Below are positions 33,985 through 46,389 of a stretch of 64,000 nucleotides of DNA, piece after piece. How positions within the stretch are numbered: the stretch's first letter is position 1; each line of letters begins with the position of its first letter. The notes under the pieces were generated by a model. That model did no database searches. It was not told the origin of the DNA and saw only the letters and a list, made by a program, of their open reading frames with translations. The position numbers and the translations under genes were made by a program. Source of the stretch: Pomphorhynchus laevis (taxonomy: Eukaryota; Acanthocephala; Palaeacanthocephala; Echinorhynchida; Pomphorhynchidae). The stretch covers positions 35,217-99,216 of the forward strand of contig WNNJ02000079.1 in NCBI GenBank assembly GCA_012934845.2, written 5' to 3'.

Positions 33985-36725
33985 GACAAGAAAAAAAAAC
34001 AAAAAATATACAAGATTTTTCTTGTCAAACACCGATTCGGGAGTCGGGTCGTGGAGGCAATGCACGAACCACACTGTTCCAGACATCACGATATTGGGCC
34101 ACATACCAGAGTTCTCTATTAGATTGCCCAAGGCGGTCGTCCGACAGTTTCGAGATTTGATATCACCACCGCTATTGAGGTCTACCTCGAGGTCTCTTTC
34201 CAGAGTCCGGCCGGGAAAACCCTTCAAAAAAGGCGATCCCTAGACATCATCAAAACGTGCCCTAGCCACCTCAGCTAACTTTCTTCGATGTGGAAAATCA
34301 GCGACTTTACTCCGAGTCCATCCAGGATGATCGAATTCCTAACCTTATCAATGCGTTCTGTACAAAGAACGCATTGCTGCGCTAGCTGCACAAATCCGCT
34401 TCTCGATCTCCTTGAAATTCCTGCCGTCCATCGAGAACAATACCCCAAGATACTTGAAATCCTCCACATCAGGAAGAACATTTTCCTCAATCCGGGTTGA
34501 CATTAGCACTTGAATCCGAGATGAACGCATAGAGAAGTCTTGAATGTACTAACCAACATACTTGTCGCTTGGCATTCTGTCGTAAATCGATCTAAAAAAC
34601 ATTATCAGTCCTCAGAATAAGAAGCCAACAAGACAACGTCATCTGCAAAAGGCAGGATGGTGTAATGAAGGAACCGAATTGAAGACCGACATCTGTCAGA
34701 GCAGCCCGTCTACAAATTTGTCAATGTAAACAAGGAACAAAAGTGGAGACAAAGGGCAACCCTGACGAAGCCCAACGACTACTGAAAATGATTCAGACTT
34801 CTTACTTAGAAAGCGAATACAACTCACACTTTGTTCATACAGTTAAGCCACAGCTACCCGAATATAGTGTGGTACTCCATACTCCCTTGGTACCCCCCCC
34901 ACAACCTCGCTCGCGGAACTCGGTTAAACGCCTTTACCAAATCTACAAAGCACATGTAGAATGGTTAAACGAACTCCCAATATCTTTCAAGAATAGTTGA
35001 GAGATTAAAGAGCTTATCTATAGTTCCACGACCTGGACGAAAGCCGCATTGTTCCTCTTGCAACTGTCCCTCAACTATAGGCTGTATCCTTAACTCAAGA
35101 ATCCTACAAATGGCTTACCAGTTTTGCCAAGAAGAGTGATGTCCCGATAATTGAACCACACTTTTCGGTTACCTTTCTTAAAGATCGGTACCACCACCCC
35201 AGTTCGCCACTCACTAGGAACCTTGCTCGACTTCAATGCAGCATTGAAGATCTGTGTTAGTCACTTCATGCTAATAATGTCGAGAGCCTTTACAGCAACA
35301 GGTCGAATCTCGTCTGATCCAGAAGACGTGTCATTACGAAGTTTTTAACAACAGCAATGACCTCTTCTAAAAATATTAGCTCTTCCGTTGGTTCTAAAGA
35401 CTCTACTTCTACACGAGAAGACATATCCATCGGATTAATGAGACTCTTAAAATGATTTTTCAACAATCAAGAATTTTTTCAATGTCAGTCAGCATAGATC
35501 CTCTCTTGTCATATACAGTTTGAGGAGTTTTCTGCTTTCCAACACGAAGGTTCTTGATCGTCCTCCAGGACATCTTCGAAGCTTCGAAGATGTCCTGGAG
35601 GACGATCTTTGAAGCTCTCTTTGCCCTTCTGTATCTGTCTACAGATTCCACTGATTTATCTGACAAAGTTGCCTTATAAGCCAGCTTCTTCTGTTGGACA
35701 AAATCGCTAACTGTTGGTGTCCACTAAGCAGTTCGAGTATTTCCTCAGCGACAAGCACCTAAGGCTTTCACAGTTGCTTTGGCAAGCGAGGATCTGAACA
35801 TATTCCATTATTGATTAATGCTCTTCACCTCGTCTGGCAGCCAAGAGAAGTCCTCTCGAATGTATCCAGAAAAACGTTATTTAGCAGAAACATCTGCTAG
35901 ACGCTCCCAGCACGCCCTCATACAACGTTTGGGTTATCAGGCTTGTCTAGCATTCGATGCTGCCATCGAAGTTTACTAACTACAAGGTAGTGATCGCTTG
36001 ACAGTTCATCCCTTCTCTTCACACGAGTGTGCAGAACATAACGTCGCAGATCAGATGAAACGATTACAAAATCGATCATTGATCGTTGACTGAGAGAATC
36101 CTGATGCCATGTGCATCTATGGATCTCTTTATGATCGAACACGGTGTTGGTTACGCACTAATTGTTACAAGTACGAAAGTGTAATCATTCGCATTCAGAT
36201 CAGAGAGCCCGTTCCTCCCCAACACTCCCTTCCAAGTGCTACTGTCGCTAACAACATCAACATTGATGTCATTCAATAGAACAAAGGAATCTCTAACAGG
36301 AATATTATCAAGCAAAGCCTGACTATCTTCCACAAAGGCTGCGTATTCCGAGATAATGTTTAAACCGCACACACAACAATTATCCTTTTTTCTGTTGACC
36401 AAGTCTCAGAGACGCACGCCAGCATTTCGTTCACTAGATAAAATCTTTCTACCACGAGCGACAGCCGGGGACTTGTAAGTATCCCTCCATCCGCATGTCG
36501 TCGCTTTCCGTCGGTAACTCCCGAATACTTCAAAGTCCAACCTTGATCCAAAAATGTAGTTCCAGTTCCAGAATAGTGAAGAAAAGTCATTCCGACTATT
36601 TGTAGACCGAAGCGAACCATCTCTTCAACTAATTCTGAATCCTTCACCGACAGCGAGACGACATTCCAAGTTTCTACATGAAGGCTAGTCCGCTTCGGAT
36701 GTTGATGCCTCTTTCGCTGTTCTAT
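33985..36725 (-). mobile_element. RTE-type LINE copy, broken
   Basis: Minus-strand pieces in order: endonuclease with EMVRFGLQIVGMTFLHYSGT, HADGGILTSPRLS and VVERFYLVNEMLAC (36647-36360), LNDINVDVVSDSSTWKGVLG (36300-36200), and FDHKEIHRCTWHQDSLSQRS with MIDFVIVSSDLRRYVLHTRV (36142-35980). Next come the pre-RT linker (35666-35460) and late RT or thumb with VEDFKYLGVLFSMDGRNFKE IEKRI (34480-34420). The tail has PGRTLERDLEVDLNSGG. IHRxTW...S-IDF-IVS-DLRR...LSSDHYLV is typical of RTE-like endonucleases. Many frame breaks; a 52-bp perfect palindrome sits inside it. Confidence 0.75.
35556..35607. repeat. perfect 52-bp palindrome
   Basis: GATCGTCCTCCAGGACATCT, then TCGAAGCTTCGA, then the exact inverse. 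There is no spacer: the centre is AAGCTT. It lies within the degenerate RTE-like coding region and must have arisen by inverted duplication, since one arm reads in the coding sense (KIVLQDIFEASKMSW). A sequencing or assembly foldback is also possible. Confidence 0.9.
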
Positions 36726-37019
36726 AATAAATAAAAAAGATAAAAAATGATTAAGATAATAAAAATATACCTATATTATATTGAAATCCAAAATTACATA
36801 CAAATCCAATGAAACCAAGACTCATTGTACTTCTTTTAAATGCAAATTAAAACCATCGTTAATAGAGAATATGACACGCAACATATGAAGGTAGTTAATT
36901 TAGTTTAGAAACAATTATTACCTAATGGTATAAAGGTTGAATCAGATAATAAAACTATCTATATTATATTGGAATCCAAAATTACATTAAAATCCAATAA
37001 AACCTAGGTTCATATGTAG

Positions 37020-38265
37020 TGCTTTTAAATCTACATTTAAACTACTTTCTGTTTATATGAATAAAATACTTAAAGTAATTAAAGCACACTTTAAAAAATA
37101 TTACAAGGTAATCGAAATTAATACTGGTATAAAACACTATTTCAGTATTAATTCTACAAAAGAATTTTTAGAGCACACAAAAGAAATAAATTTTCAGAAT
37201 ATAAATACGTACGATTTTAGTACGCTTTATGCAACTCTAGATTTAGCAGATATTAAAGATGCCTTATAAAAATTAATCTTATATTCGGAAAAAGATATAC
37301 ATATGTTATAACTACTACAACGCATATCTAACAAAAATTAAACCATCAAGTAAACATAAATATTTGAATAAATTTTTATGGATAATAAATAATATACTTT
37401 GTATAACCTTATATCCATATATATGTTGTAATAACTATAACGCCTATCTAACAAAAATTAAACCATCAAGTAAATATAAATATATGGATATGTTGAATTA
37501 ATAAAATTATTAATTATGGCTGATTTATTTTTAAGCTTTATAGTATATGAATTTGCTTATAAAATAAATATAAACCATATAAAGATATGAAATAAATGTT
37601 TTGACATAAATGTTCAATAAGTGAACAAATTTATCCAGGTAGCCTTATTCTAAATAAAACCAATATTAATGATAAAGAAGGTGTATGTCTAGATATGAAC
37701 ATTAAATTAACATCAATTAAAACTACTTTTAATTTATATAGTCAAGATGACATATTTAAATTTACAATAAACGTATTTTTGCATAAGCATCCATGCGTGC
37801 ATATAATATATAATACATTAAATAATGAAATTTTAAGAATTGCAACAATATGTAACGATATTGGCTTTCTTCAAAATCATTTAAATAATTTAATAGATGC
37901 ATATTTTAAACTAGGTTACTATAAAAATACCATCAAATAGAAAATAGTAAAATATTTAAATCAATACAATAATATTAAAAATAAATTTAAAATCATTAGC
38001 GGAAAACTTTTATGGATGGATAATAAATAATATATCTTTGTATTAGAATAAGATATTATATAATTAAATTTCGTCAGAGGAAATACTTCAATAGAATGTA
38101 TCTGTCCCACTGCTATGTTGGGTAGAGATGACTTCCTGATGACATCTTATCCTTATTCTGATACATCGTCTATTATTTATTAGTTTATTTATAGAAATAG
38201 ACATTTATTTTGATTGATTTTATATAATTATTTATTTTATATGTCCTTTTAATTTAATTTTTTTA
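37020..38265 (+). mobile_element. Penelope-like element fragment
   Basis: Plus strand: HYFSINSTKEFLEHTKEINF, INTYDFSTLYATLDLADIKD (RT fingers and motif A), two copies of NAYLTKIKPSSKYKY (about 37320 and 37440), then YLDMNI-like CLDMNIKLTSIKTTFNLYSQ and DDIFKFTINVFLHKH followed by NEILRIATICNDIGFLQNHL. The DFSTLY, YLD and Y(N)T-NEI-RIA-IC blocks are those of Penelope-like RTs. The 3' end at about 38160-38215 carries the shared tail CTGATACATCGTCTATTATT. The internal catalytic part is missing and the tandem NAYLTK block suggests a rearranged copy. Confidence 0.55.
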
Positions 38266-38834
38266 ATACGTAGAATCAATTAGCTAATATGATAGTCAAA
38301 TGCTCAGTCAAATGATATAACATCATCTGCATGTATGACTTGTTTAGCTTCCCGGTTATTTATTTCGATGACAATGACGAAACTGAGTTACTCAATGTTC
38401 AGTTAATAATAAAACATGTAAGCAGTATTGAATTAAACACAAATCCAAATGTCATTCTAATCTGTTATCTGTTTTGGATAAAATCTCTTCGTAGACATCA
38501 GACTCAACTATCTGGTGTCTACAACTTATTCTTGTGGTTATACACATTAAAAATTGGTATTATTTGATCAAATTTGAAGTTAAACTTCATTTGAAAGATA
38601 CAATTTCTTTAAAAATCTTGAAAACTTATGTTTCGATATTATACAGAACAATTCATTTATAATGCAAAGCTAAACATCTTGAAATTAATTTTACTTTCAG
38701 AATCTACAATCATCCTCTTTAAATATGAATGTTTTTCAGGAATTTTACTTTCAGAATCTACAATCATCCTGTAGGAATGATTCAATTACAATCATCAGGA
38801 ATAAAATTAAACTTAAATTTGAAAACAGTAATTT
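38266..38834. other. spacer downstream of FARS2
   Basis: AT-rich. AATTTTACTTTCAGAATCTACAATC is duplicated in near tandem at about 38688 and 38745. No supported gene. Confidence 0.4.
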
Positions 38835-40040
38835 TCATCTAATCTTAAAGTTAAGTTTCAATTCTAATTCTTTTTCAATTTTTTCGTGAAACTGTTTCAC
38901 TTCCGACTTTGTAAGGTTTCGAACCATAGATCGATAGTAAATACGAAAACAATAACTTATATCAGAGTCTAATGCATATACATCTTTAAGGTCCACATGT
39001 TCAACTATGTCACCTGCTACATCACGTACAATTTCGTAGAAATTGTGTAACACTTCATGTCTGTTCCAGGCTTCTCCCTTGTTACCATCTATCCAGAAAG
39101 ATATATCCATGATGCAAGGTGGGTAAGAGCTTATATTCCGAAAGCTCACATGACTTAATGATGATGCCAAGTTACGAAATTGGTGAAGAATTCCTTCATC
39201 GTGAGACCAGAGGACTCGTATGTCGGTTATATCATAAAATAACATTGCAAGTCTGTCAATGCCAATACCAGAGGCAAATATGGAAGATTTGTTGTCGACA
39301 TTAAACAAACTTTCGCACAATTCATTTCTCAGCTTCCCGCACCCTAGCACTTCAAGCCATTTATTTGTTTTTTTACATTTTATTTCAAGCTCAAAAGATG
39401 GATCAGTAAACGGAAAATAAGCATCAACCCAACGGATTTCGGGTGTAATGCTTTTCAGCTTGAACAGAAAACGAATGAAAGATTCGAGGATATCTTTGAA
39501 TGATTGTATATCATCATTGTGCTTGGGAATATACACCACATCACACTGGTGAAAACACGGGTAGTGATGTCGGTCAATACTATCACGACGATAACAATCG
39601 CCTAGAATTAATCTTATTTCGTTATCAACTTGACCTATTTTACTATAATGAGCAGTACAGTGTGATCGAAGCATAATTGATTGGTTAAGGTAATAGCAGT
39701 CCGATTTCCTTCGAGATGGGTGGTGGACTGGAACTAGTAAATTGTCAAAATTTTCTTTAACACTGACAATTGGAATTTGCGGTTTGAAAATAAAGGCATT
39801 TTTAAAATAGTGTTTAATAATATTTCCCATGTGATAAATTGGATGATCGATTTTCTGCATCAATTTGCGTTCAGTTAGAAGATAGATCTTATCCGTAACG
39901 TTGGTCCAGCTATCGCTTTTATAAGCCTTAAATAAATCATTTATATGTTTAACATGCTCCGTTGATGATAATCTGTATATATTATGCGATGCTTGGGGCA
40001 CAAATTTTTTATACTCCATTTGTAGTAATTTCCTCATCAT
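38835..40040 (-). CDS. FARS2: mitochondrial phenylalanyl-tRNA synthetase
   Basis: Charges mitochondrial tRNA-Phe with phenylalanine; monomeric class II enzyme of the mitochondrial matrix. 401 residues, slightly shorter than the ~450 of vertebrates. Catalytic core: LLVPVHHPSRRKSDCYYLNQ (97-120), SIMLRSHCTAH (121-131), motif 2 CYRRDSIDRHHYPCFHQCD (149-167), EIRWVDAYFPFTDPSFELEI (201-220), WLEVLGCGKL and motif 3 FASGIGIDRLAMLFYDI (255-271). The anticodon-binding domain occupies about 300-401 (YPPCIMDISFWI, CFRIYYRSM). All in one uninterrupted exon. The chosen ATG is the first of two; a 3' splice site TTTATTCCAG lies 14 bases upstream, and the 14 bases are open in frame, so a further 5' exon with the targeting peptide, or trans-splicing, is possible. 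Confidence 0.93.
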   Translation of the reverse strand: MMRKLLQMEYKKFVPQASHNIYRLSSTEHVKHINDLFKAYKSDSWTNVTDKIYLLTERKLMQKIDHPIYHMGNIIKHYFKNAFIFKPQIPIVSVKENFDNLLVPVHHPSRRKSDCYYLNQSIMLRSHCTAHYSKIGQVDNEIRLILGDCYRRDSIDRHHYPCFHQCDVVYIPKHNDDIQSFKDILESFIRFLFKLKSITPEIRWVDAYFPFTDPSFELEIKCKKTNKWLEVLGCGKLRNELCESLFNVDNKSSIFASGIGIDRLAMLFYDITDIRVLWSHDEGILHQFRNLASSLSHVSFRNISSYPPCIMDISFWIDGNKGEAWNRHEVLHNFYEIVRDVAGDIVEHVDLKDVYALDSDISYCFRIYYRSMVRNLTKSEVKQFHEKIEKELELKLNFKIR

Positions 40041-40054
40041 CTCGGAAAAATGAG

Positions 40055-40064
40055 CTGGAATAAA
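40055..40064 (-). promoter_or_regulatory. 3' splice site just upstream of FARS2 ATG
   Basis: TTTATTCCAG on the minus strand, a strong pyrimidine-rich acceptor 14 bases before the ATG. It either ends a 5' intron or accepts a spliced leader, as in nematodes. The sequence alone does not decide which. Confidence 0.5.
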
Positions 40065-41082
40065 TGTTAAAGATTAAAGGTTTATATTGTAAACACAATG
40101 TGTGGCTACAAAATTTAAATATATAGCAAGCAATATAATTATTGTTAAAAATGCATTTTCAGTAAATATCATTGTAGTAAACGATTTCATAAGATATTTT
40201 ACTAAGTTTTTTATTTAAAAAGTTTATCAACAGTGCAACTTTAAAATTAGCTTAGAAAGTATTTTAACTGCTTCGGTAAAAATATAATTCATACGTAGCC
40301 TTTTTAAATATAACTGCTGAATATATTCAAAAATCGTATAGGATTACCTTTTTTGTCCCTTAATAATTGATTTCAATTATTCACACTTTTGAACATTCTC
40401 TGACACATCAACATTAACCTATTGACATTTATCTACTTTCTATCTTTGTTTGCTTTCATTTTGTAAAACTGTAAATTTTTAATTTAAAGGACTTGTAAGT
40501 GGATGTAAATCCACAATAATCGTTTTAATAAATATGTATATTCATAGTAAATTTGATCATGTCTTGACTTTTTCACAAGAATCAAGAAGCAAATTGACTT
40601 TATTTGTAAATTTTTACCAATACGAATGGCCTCATGTGAAAAATTTTGAAAGGGGAATTCTATGAACATGTTGATCTGAAAAAGGCCAATTACCTTACAA
40701 ATAAAGTTGATTTGCTATTTGATTTAAGAAAAAAGCCAATACATGAAATAATTTTTTTTGTATACAAAACAAATTACACGTCGTCACGTATCTCCCAAAG
40801 GACTTGTTAGCTATTTACAGAAACAAATTTAAAAGTAAACCAAGCAAAATCTTGTGAGTGAACTTTCATTGCTGTGAGTCTATATGACCGTTTAAACTGT
40901 CATTTAAAGATAATGCAATTGATAGTACTAACGAACACTTTAAGTAAGCGAATCCAGGATTCCATAATCAAGTTAGAATACTTTAAAAGTTTTGATGATT
41001 TACCTGATACGTTTATAAGATTTTATATAATTTATATCATGTTAAAATAAAAAATTTAAATTTAAAATAAAAGTCAACATTT
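40065..41082. other. upstream of FARS2, no gene recognised
   Basis: AT-rich DNA. Only short unsupported open frames. A 5' exon of FARS2 could hide here but none was identified. Confidence 0.35.
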
Positions 41083-41093
41083 ATGAACCCATG

Positions 41094-41262
41094 CTTATTT
41101 GACATAACGCCATACCCCTCATTTCTTCATTCCACTTCCCCCATCCACCTTTTTCCACACTTTCCCTCCTTTCCTCTATCCGCTTCCCCCTTGGCCATTC
41201 CCCGATCCCCCTTCACCAATCCCGCATTCTTTTTCCCTATTCTCCCATTTCACCATGGAATT
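41094..41262. repeat. polypyrimidine tract
   Basis: About 170 bases almost free of purines on the plus strand, built of CCCC/TTCC words and ending at CACCATGG. The bias is the same as that of the L2/CR1-type LINE coding strand, so it may be a scrap of its ORF1. No protein match is visible. Confidence 0.6.
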
Positions 41263-41569
41263 AAGATTTCCTAATTTATAATTGAAAATAAGGTGTATAT
41301 GGAACGCATCTATTATTTCCAATTTTTAGGATATCATTCACAGCAAATACAGTTTTAATAGCGTCAATTAAAACATCTTATGGAGCAAAGTGCAAAAATA
41401 AAAGGATGGATAAACCTTTATTTGATCTAATATACTTGGAAACTAAATTTCGACTTAATAGTTTATAGCGTTTTGGAAACATTTTGGACAACAGTATAAA
41501 GTTATTTTAAGTCGAAACATTTTATCAAAATAATTTATTTTTGTCATTGAGTTATTTTCGACAGGCGCC

Positions 41570-41900
41570 CGGATGAATTGTCTCTGACTCCATGATCAAG
41601 TGGCAAGTGCTTGGCTTCGGATTTCACCTGCCCGGGCGACCTGGCGCCGAGTCATCTAAATACAGCTGTGACCGCACCTGGAGCGGTAGCCAATGGATCA
41701 GAAGCTAGGAAAGGCAGCAAACACTCCTGCCTGACGCCGATCTACAATTTTGTGCCGGTCGGCGGATAACAGCAGTGATCGGAGAGCGGCGGTCTACGGA
41801 TTTCCTGTTGCAGAGGCTGAGCGTTGCCATCCAACGTATCAAATCTTGCGTTCTGAGATCAGTTGAGAGGACGAGCGACCGGCCAGTCTTGGGCATAATT
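41570..41900 (+). mobile_element. R2-like retrotransposon copy B, C-terminal scrap
   Basis: GC-rich island. Plus strand: CLASDFTCPGDLAPSHLNTA, VTAPGAVANGSEARKGSKHS, YNFVPVG and, after breaks, TDFLLQRLSVAIQRIKSCVL. This matches the C-terminal part of copy C (CTCVDTCAP..., KRRKYATI..., FEPIAIET) in layout. No RT part is present here. Confidence 0.6.
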
Positions 41901-43019
41901 TATTATTTGTAATTTGCGTTTTCTTTCTTGTGTATGAAAATTTATTTCCACTTAAGTTTTTGTCATCGCTATGATAAAAACCTAAATTGAAAAGGTCATC
42001 CCTAATTGAAGATTATATTTCTCTTCCTCTGGGATTATATTGAGTTAAAATTTTGATAGTAGATATATTCGACTTTGATATTCAAATAATATGAAAAAAT
42101 CTGTCCATAATTGAAAAATTTGATAAAAAATGTTTTTATCTCAAAAATATTTTTTATCGTAAGATTTTGTGCTAACCTTTACTTGATATGCTTTTTATAT
42201 GTTATGAACAATTGTCTATGGATGAGGTATTTGACGTTTCGAATCGTAATATGCACTACACATTTTTATTTTTAATTTTTAATTTTTTTAAATATTAAAA
42301 ATTAAATATCTTGTTAAGAGCCGAAAAGCACGCACGTATCTCATAAAATATGAGAACCGGACAAAGGCGGTATTTAACAAAACATCACTCCAATTAAGTT
42401 GAGATTCGACGAATTCGTAAAGCTTTGTGCATAACGGTTCTTCACGTTAAGTCTCTTATCTTCTATCATTCAAATCTAAATTAAAAGATGATGAGTCTGA
42501 ATGTTTTTATCATCGTCGAACATTTCATTTAGATGCCAAATATAACCTTAAACTAGTATATTCTGATACTAATAATGATTTCAGTTGATTGTAGAAAAAT
42601 ACGTTTTATCTATATGGTAATTTAATGTTTCCATTACATTTGGTATCGCTAGCAAAGCCATATATGTCGGAATATTCGTGTATTATCAGATAACGTTTGC
42701 TATTAACAAAATTTAAGAGCAAGTTCATTTTCACATTTTCAAATTTTCTCATGAATTCTAAAGAGCAAGAAATGTTGCCTGGTAAAAATTTCAACAATGT
42801 TCTTAGATGTTGATGAATCTTGCGAGATCCCACTTCTGTCGGAGTGGAAATACATAGCATTATAGATATTCTTACATATATACCTTGAGGTATATGTATT
42901 TTATGTCATATGTAAGAAGAATAAGATATATTATGTATCTTACATATATTGCCATATGTAAGATTATTCTTTGAAATAAGAATCCAATGAACTTATATTT
43001 TTATATTTGTAATATAAAT
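41901..43019. other. spacer with inverted repeats
   Basis: AT-rich. At 42865-42990 TCTTACATATA...CCTTGAGGTATATG and several TATGTAAGA/TCTTACATA words form overlapping inverted repeats, probably a small foldback next to LINE copy d. No gene. Confidence 0.4.
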
Positions 43020-44690
43020 CCTGATGAATTTTCTTCTTATCTACAATCTAAGCTATCTAATTTACTTTCTCTTCTATCCATATACCCCTTGTAGCCTCTC
43101 TTCTCTTTGAATAATTCTCTTCCAGGGCTATTCCATCTTCTTCCCGTTTCGTCTGATGAAGTTTCTTCGGTTATACTGTCAATACCTAATAAAACATCTC
43201 CTTCTGACCAAATTCCCACTTGTATAAAAATATCTGATCATCTATCTCACCCTTTCTAACCACATTGCTCAACTCGTCCATCCGTAGCCGCATATTTCCT
43301 TCCTACGGGAAATGTACTACCATTCGTCCTCTCCTCAAAAAGCAATCTCTCGACCACTCACTACCATCTTCGTACCGTCTTATCTCACTTCTTCCAACAC
43401 TCTCCAAACTCCTTGAGCGTCTCGTTCTCAAGCAAGTTAATACATATCTCTTTTCCTCCAACTTATTTCCTCCCTTCCAAGCCGCTTTTCGCTCTAATTA
43501 CTCTACCGAAATTGCCTGTCTTAAAGTTTATAACGACTTACTCATATCGCGCGATCATAAATTATGTAATGTCATAGTTTCTCTTGATATATCGTCTGCT
43601 TTTGACATCGTCGATCACTCCATTCTTCTTCATCGCCTTCGTCATAATTACGGCTTCTCTTTACCCACAGTAGCTTGTTTGTTTCAAATCTATCAAACCG
43701 TACTTTTCGCGTTTGTTCTAACTCTTCTCTTTCCCATACTTCTTCCATCCCATCCGGTGTTTCACAAAGTTCCGTATTAGGCCCTTTGATTTTCTCTCTT
43801 CTTCTCGGTGATTTGTTTAGTATTTCTCATACATTTAACTTCCATGTTATGCAATATTCTGATGACATTATCATCTATGCTTACGCACCTGCATATCGTA
43901 TTCATGATCTTAGTGTTTCCGCTTCCAACTGTCTTGCCTCAATTTTCAATCATCTTTCTTCTCTTCGTCTTACTCTGAATCCTAATAAATCCAAAATATT
44001 GTGGATCCTTCCTCGACGCTTTGACTTAAAACTTCCCTCCATGTCATTACATTCTACAATTCTTCCTATCGTTGACAATCTCGTTTTCTTAGGCTTCTAT
44101 TTCAACAACCGAATTTCACTCAAACCTTTCATTCGAGATAAAGTATGCTCATCTAGCTTGATTATCTACAACCTCCGTCAAATTCGTAGATTAATCGATT
44201 TCCCTTCATGTATGACTCTCATATCTTCTCTCCTTTTCTCAAAACTTGGTTACTGTCTTAGTCTATTTTCCAATTCACCTAAATCCACTCTTCTTCCACT
44301 ACAACGCATCCGTCCGAATTATCCTCCGTCTTCGTAGTTTTCATCATACATCTATCCATCTTGCTTCTCTCGATTTGCCTACCATTTATTCTCGTGTTCA
44401 AATTCGTCTTATCATTGTATTTTCATACTCCTTCATTTCTCAACATTCCTTTTCTCGGCAATTCTCGTCTTGTTTACTGTTCCTTGCGTTCCTGTAATTC
44501 CCTTCTTTTACAAGTCCCAAACTACTCTACCTCCTTTGGACTCCGCTCCTTCCTGGTGGCTGCTTCTCTATCGTGAAATCACCTACCCATTTATTTACGC
44601 GAATGACTTTTGCTGTGTGTTTTTTTAGTTAGTGGACTTGTAAGCATGCAGTTGGCACGCATTTGCCACTTTCGGGTAAAATATTGAAAA
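43020..44690 (+). mobile_element. L2/CR1-type LINE, 5'-truncated copy d
   Basis: Plus strand: RT from FPSYGKCTTIRPLLKKQSLD and SYRLISLLPTLSKLLERLVL through FRSNYSTEIACLKV, VSLDISSAFDIVDHSILLHR (motif A intact), MQYSDDIIIYAYA, then WILPRR and the C-terminal tail, ending with GCACGCATTTGCCAC at 44655-44669. It is broken in several places. Compared with copy a, motif A keeps Asp, but the catalytic box reads YSDD, as in copy b. Confidence 0.85.
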
Positions 44691-44704
44691 ATTTGAGACG
44701 ACTT

Positions 44705-45215
44705 TTAAAAGTAATCATCTCACTGGTCAGGATCATCGTTTAGACGACGTGGATTATTTAATGATGTAAATTCAAGTAGAGTAGCAAATATCATAACATG
44801 AGATCTATCGATCTCACTGTAGTAATTATCAGAATGAAATGCTTTGTGTGCCAAACAATTTTTCTCCTTCTCATTAGTTGGCATTTCACGACTGGATGTA
44901 TCGACAACTATTTTCATCTAATATCTATTGCAAAAGTATATATAGATTGGGCGCTCAGTGGGATTGTGAAATTCGCTCAAAATTTATTGTTTTATAACTT
45001 AAACTTACATAAGTAGATTTACCGCAAGCAGTTGTATTGATCGCATTTAGAGTACCGCAGATTCCTCAACTGTATTTCTTATCATTGTATTTTAGAAAAA
45101 CAAAAGCTGGAACAGTAATATTTACATTTTACAACCGACAATATCCATGCTACTTACCTTGTGGTAAACTTGAAATTCGTAGACCTTTACTGCCCTTTTT
45201 CCACTTCATAATCTT
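44705..45215 (-). CDS. possible small three-exon gene
   Basis: Weak call. Minus strand has an ATG exon MKWKKGSKGLRISSLPQ with donor GTAAGT (45209-45160), a possible exon reading ICGTLNAINTTACGKSTY with donor GTAAGT (about 45065-45010), and an open stretch MKIVVDTSSREMPTNEKEKN, CLAHKAFHSDNYYSEIDRSH, then FTSLNNPRRLNDDPDQ-stop (44917-44720). The second exon resembles but does not fit a P-loop. No family is recognised and the acceptors are only moderate. Confidence 0.25.
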
Positions 45216-46389
45216 TAAATTTTTAATTTATAATCGATCAAAGAGATAATTTATTAATCAGAGTTTAACGTATTCAATAAAATACCGTACATTCAGGTTG
45301 TAGTTATATCTCGAATTCTTCCAATTGTTGATTGTTATTATCCGAATGCTCCAAAAACTTTGCTTGATGCCACTATAAAAGTCTGCAATCCTGGGCCTTT
45401 TGTATTTGGGATAATTTACTCGAAATGAAATATTGTAAAACATGCTGTAAAATGACTATAGCAGTTTCCAACTTAGTATTCTTTTATAACGGCAACTTAA
45501 TACGATTCAATAATTTCAACAATAGTAGGCTAGCAAGGTATGATGCTAGATCGACAACACTAAGTTTCCGTTGTATTATCAATTGGTAGTAATTGGCTGC
45601 ATAATTAACAGAACCAATGTTTTTATGTAAGACAATCCCACCAGTATATTATTGTGAAAAATGTACAAGAGATGTAATAGAGGTTGTTGATCTCAAGCCG
45701 ACCGGTTCTTGATCGTTATTCTGAGATAAATAACTTACAGCAAGTCTACTAGATCATATTGTAATTGCACATATTGTGCATAAATTATCCGAATTCGTGC
45801 ACCTAAATTCCTTGAACGTCACACTAATACTAGTACAGATACGACACTTGGCAGTGGAATAAGTCTTACTAAATATAATATATAATAAATATTAAATTAA
45901 AAGTTATATTATTGAACTTTAACATATTTGTATGTCATAATATAAACTAATAATAAGTAAATCTTGAATTTGTACCTTAAAATTTAATATACTTATTATT
46001 ATATTATTACTACTATAATATATTATTAAAACGCTTGAATCCCATCAGAAGTTGGCATGGGAAAACGTGTCGCTGCGAAGCTGGCCCTGGAGTATTTGCC
46101 GATTAAATTATAATCATTAGTTGACTTGGCAAGACGAAAACTAGGGATTAATAAAATTTGTATAAATTTATGTTAAATATAAAGTTAAAATCTGTATAAA
46201 GCAGGAAAAGTGATAAAAATAGTTATTTTAAATGCACGTTTTCCAGTAAAACGCAGTTAAAAGTGTGTTATCGTTTTTCAATCAATTGGAATTTGTTCAA
46301 ATACCAACACGATAATAATACAATATCGAACTAAAACACATTCCACGGAGATGTCCGTGGAATTGTTATAATCATTTCTTCATATGAAT
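45216..46389. other. AT-rich spacer
   Basis: No supported gene. An isolated GC-richer patch at about 46030-46090 shows no recognisable coding content. It ends where R2-like copy C begins. Confidence 0.4.

Noticed and set aside
41083-41274. Pro/Ser/Phe-rich 63-codon frame
   Set aside because: It is a translation of a near-pure pyrimidine tract, which gives such peptides in any frame.
45010-45065. P-loop ATPase exon (TTACGKST)
   Set aside because: The residue five positions before GKS is not Gly or Ala and no Walker B partner is seen; kept only as a weak gene model.
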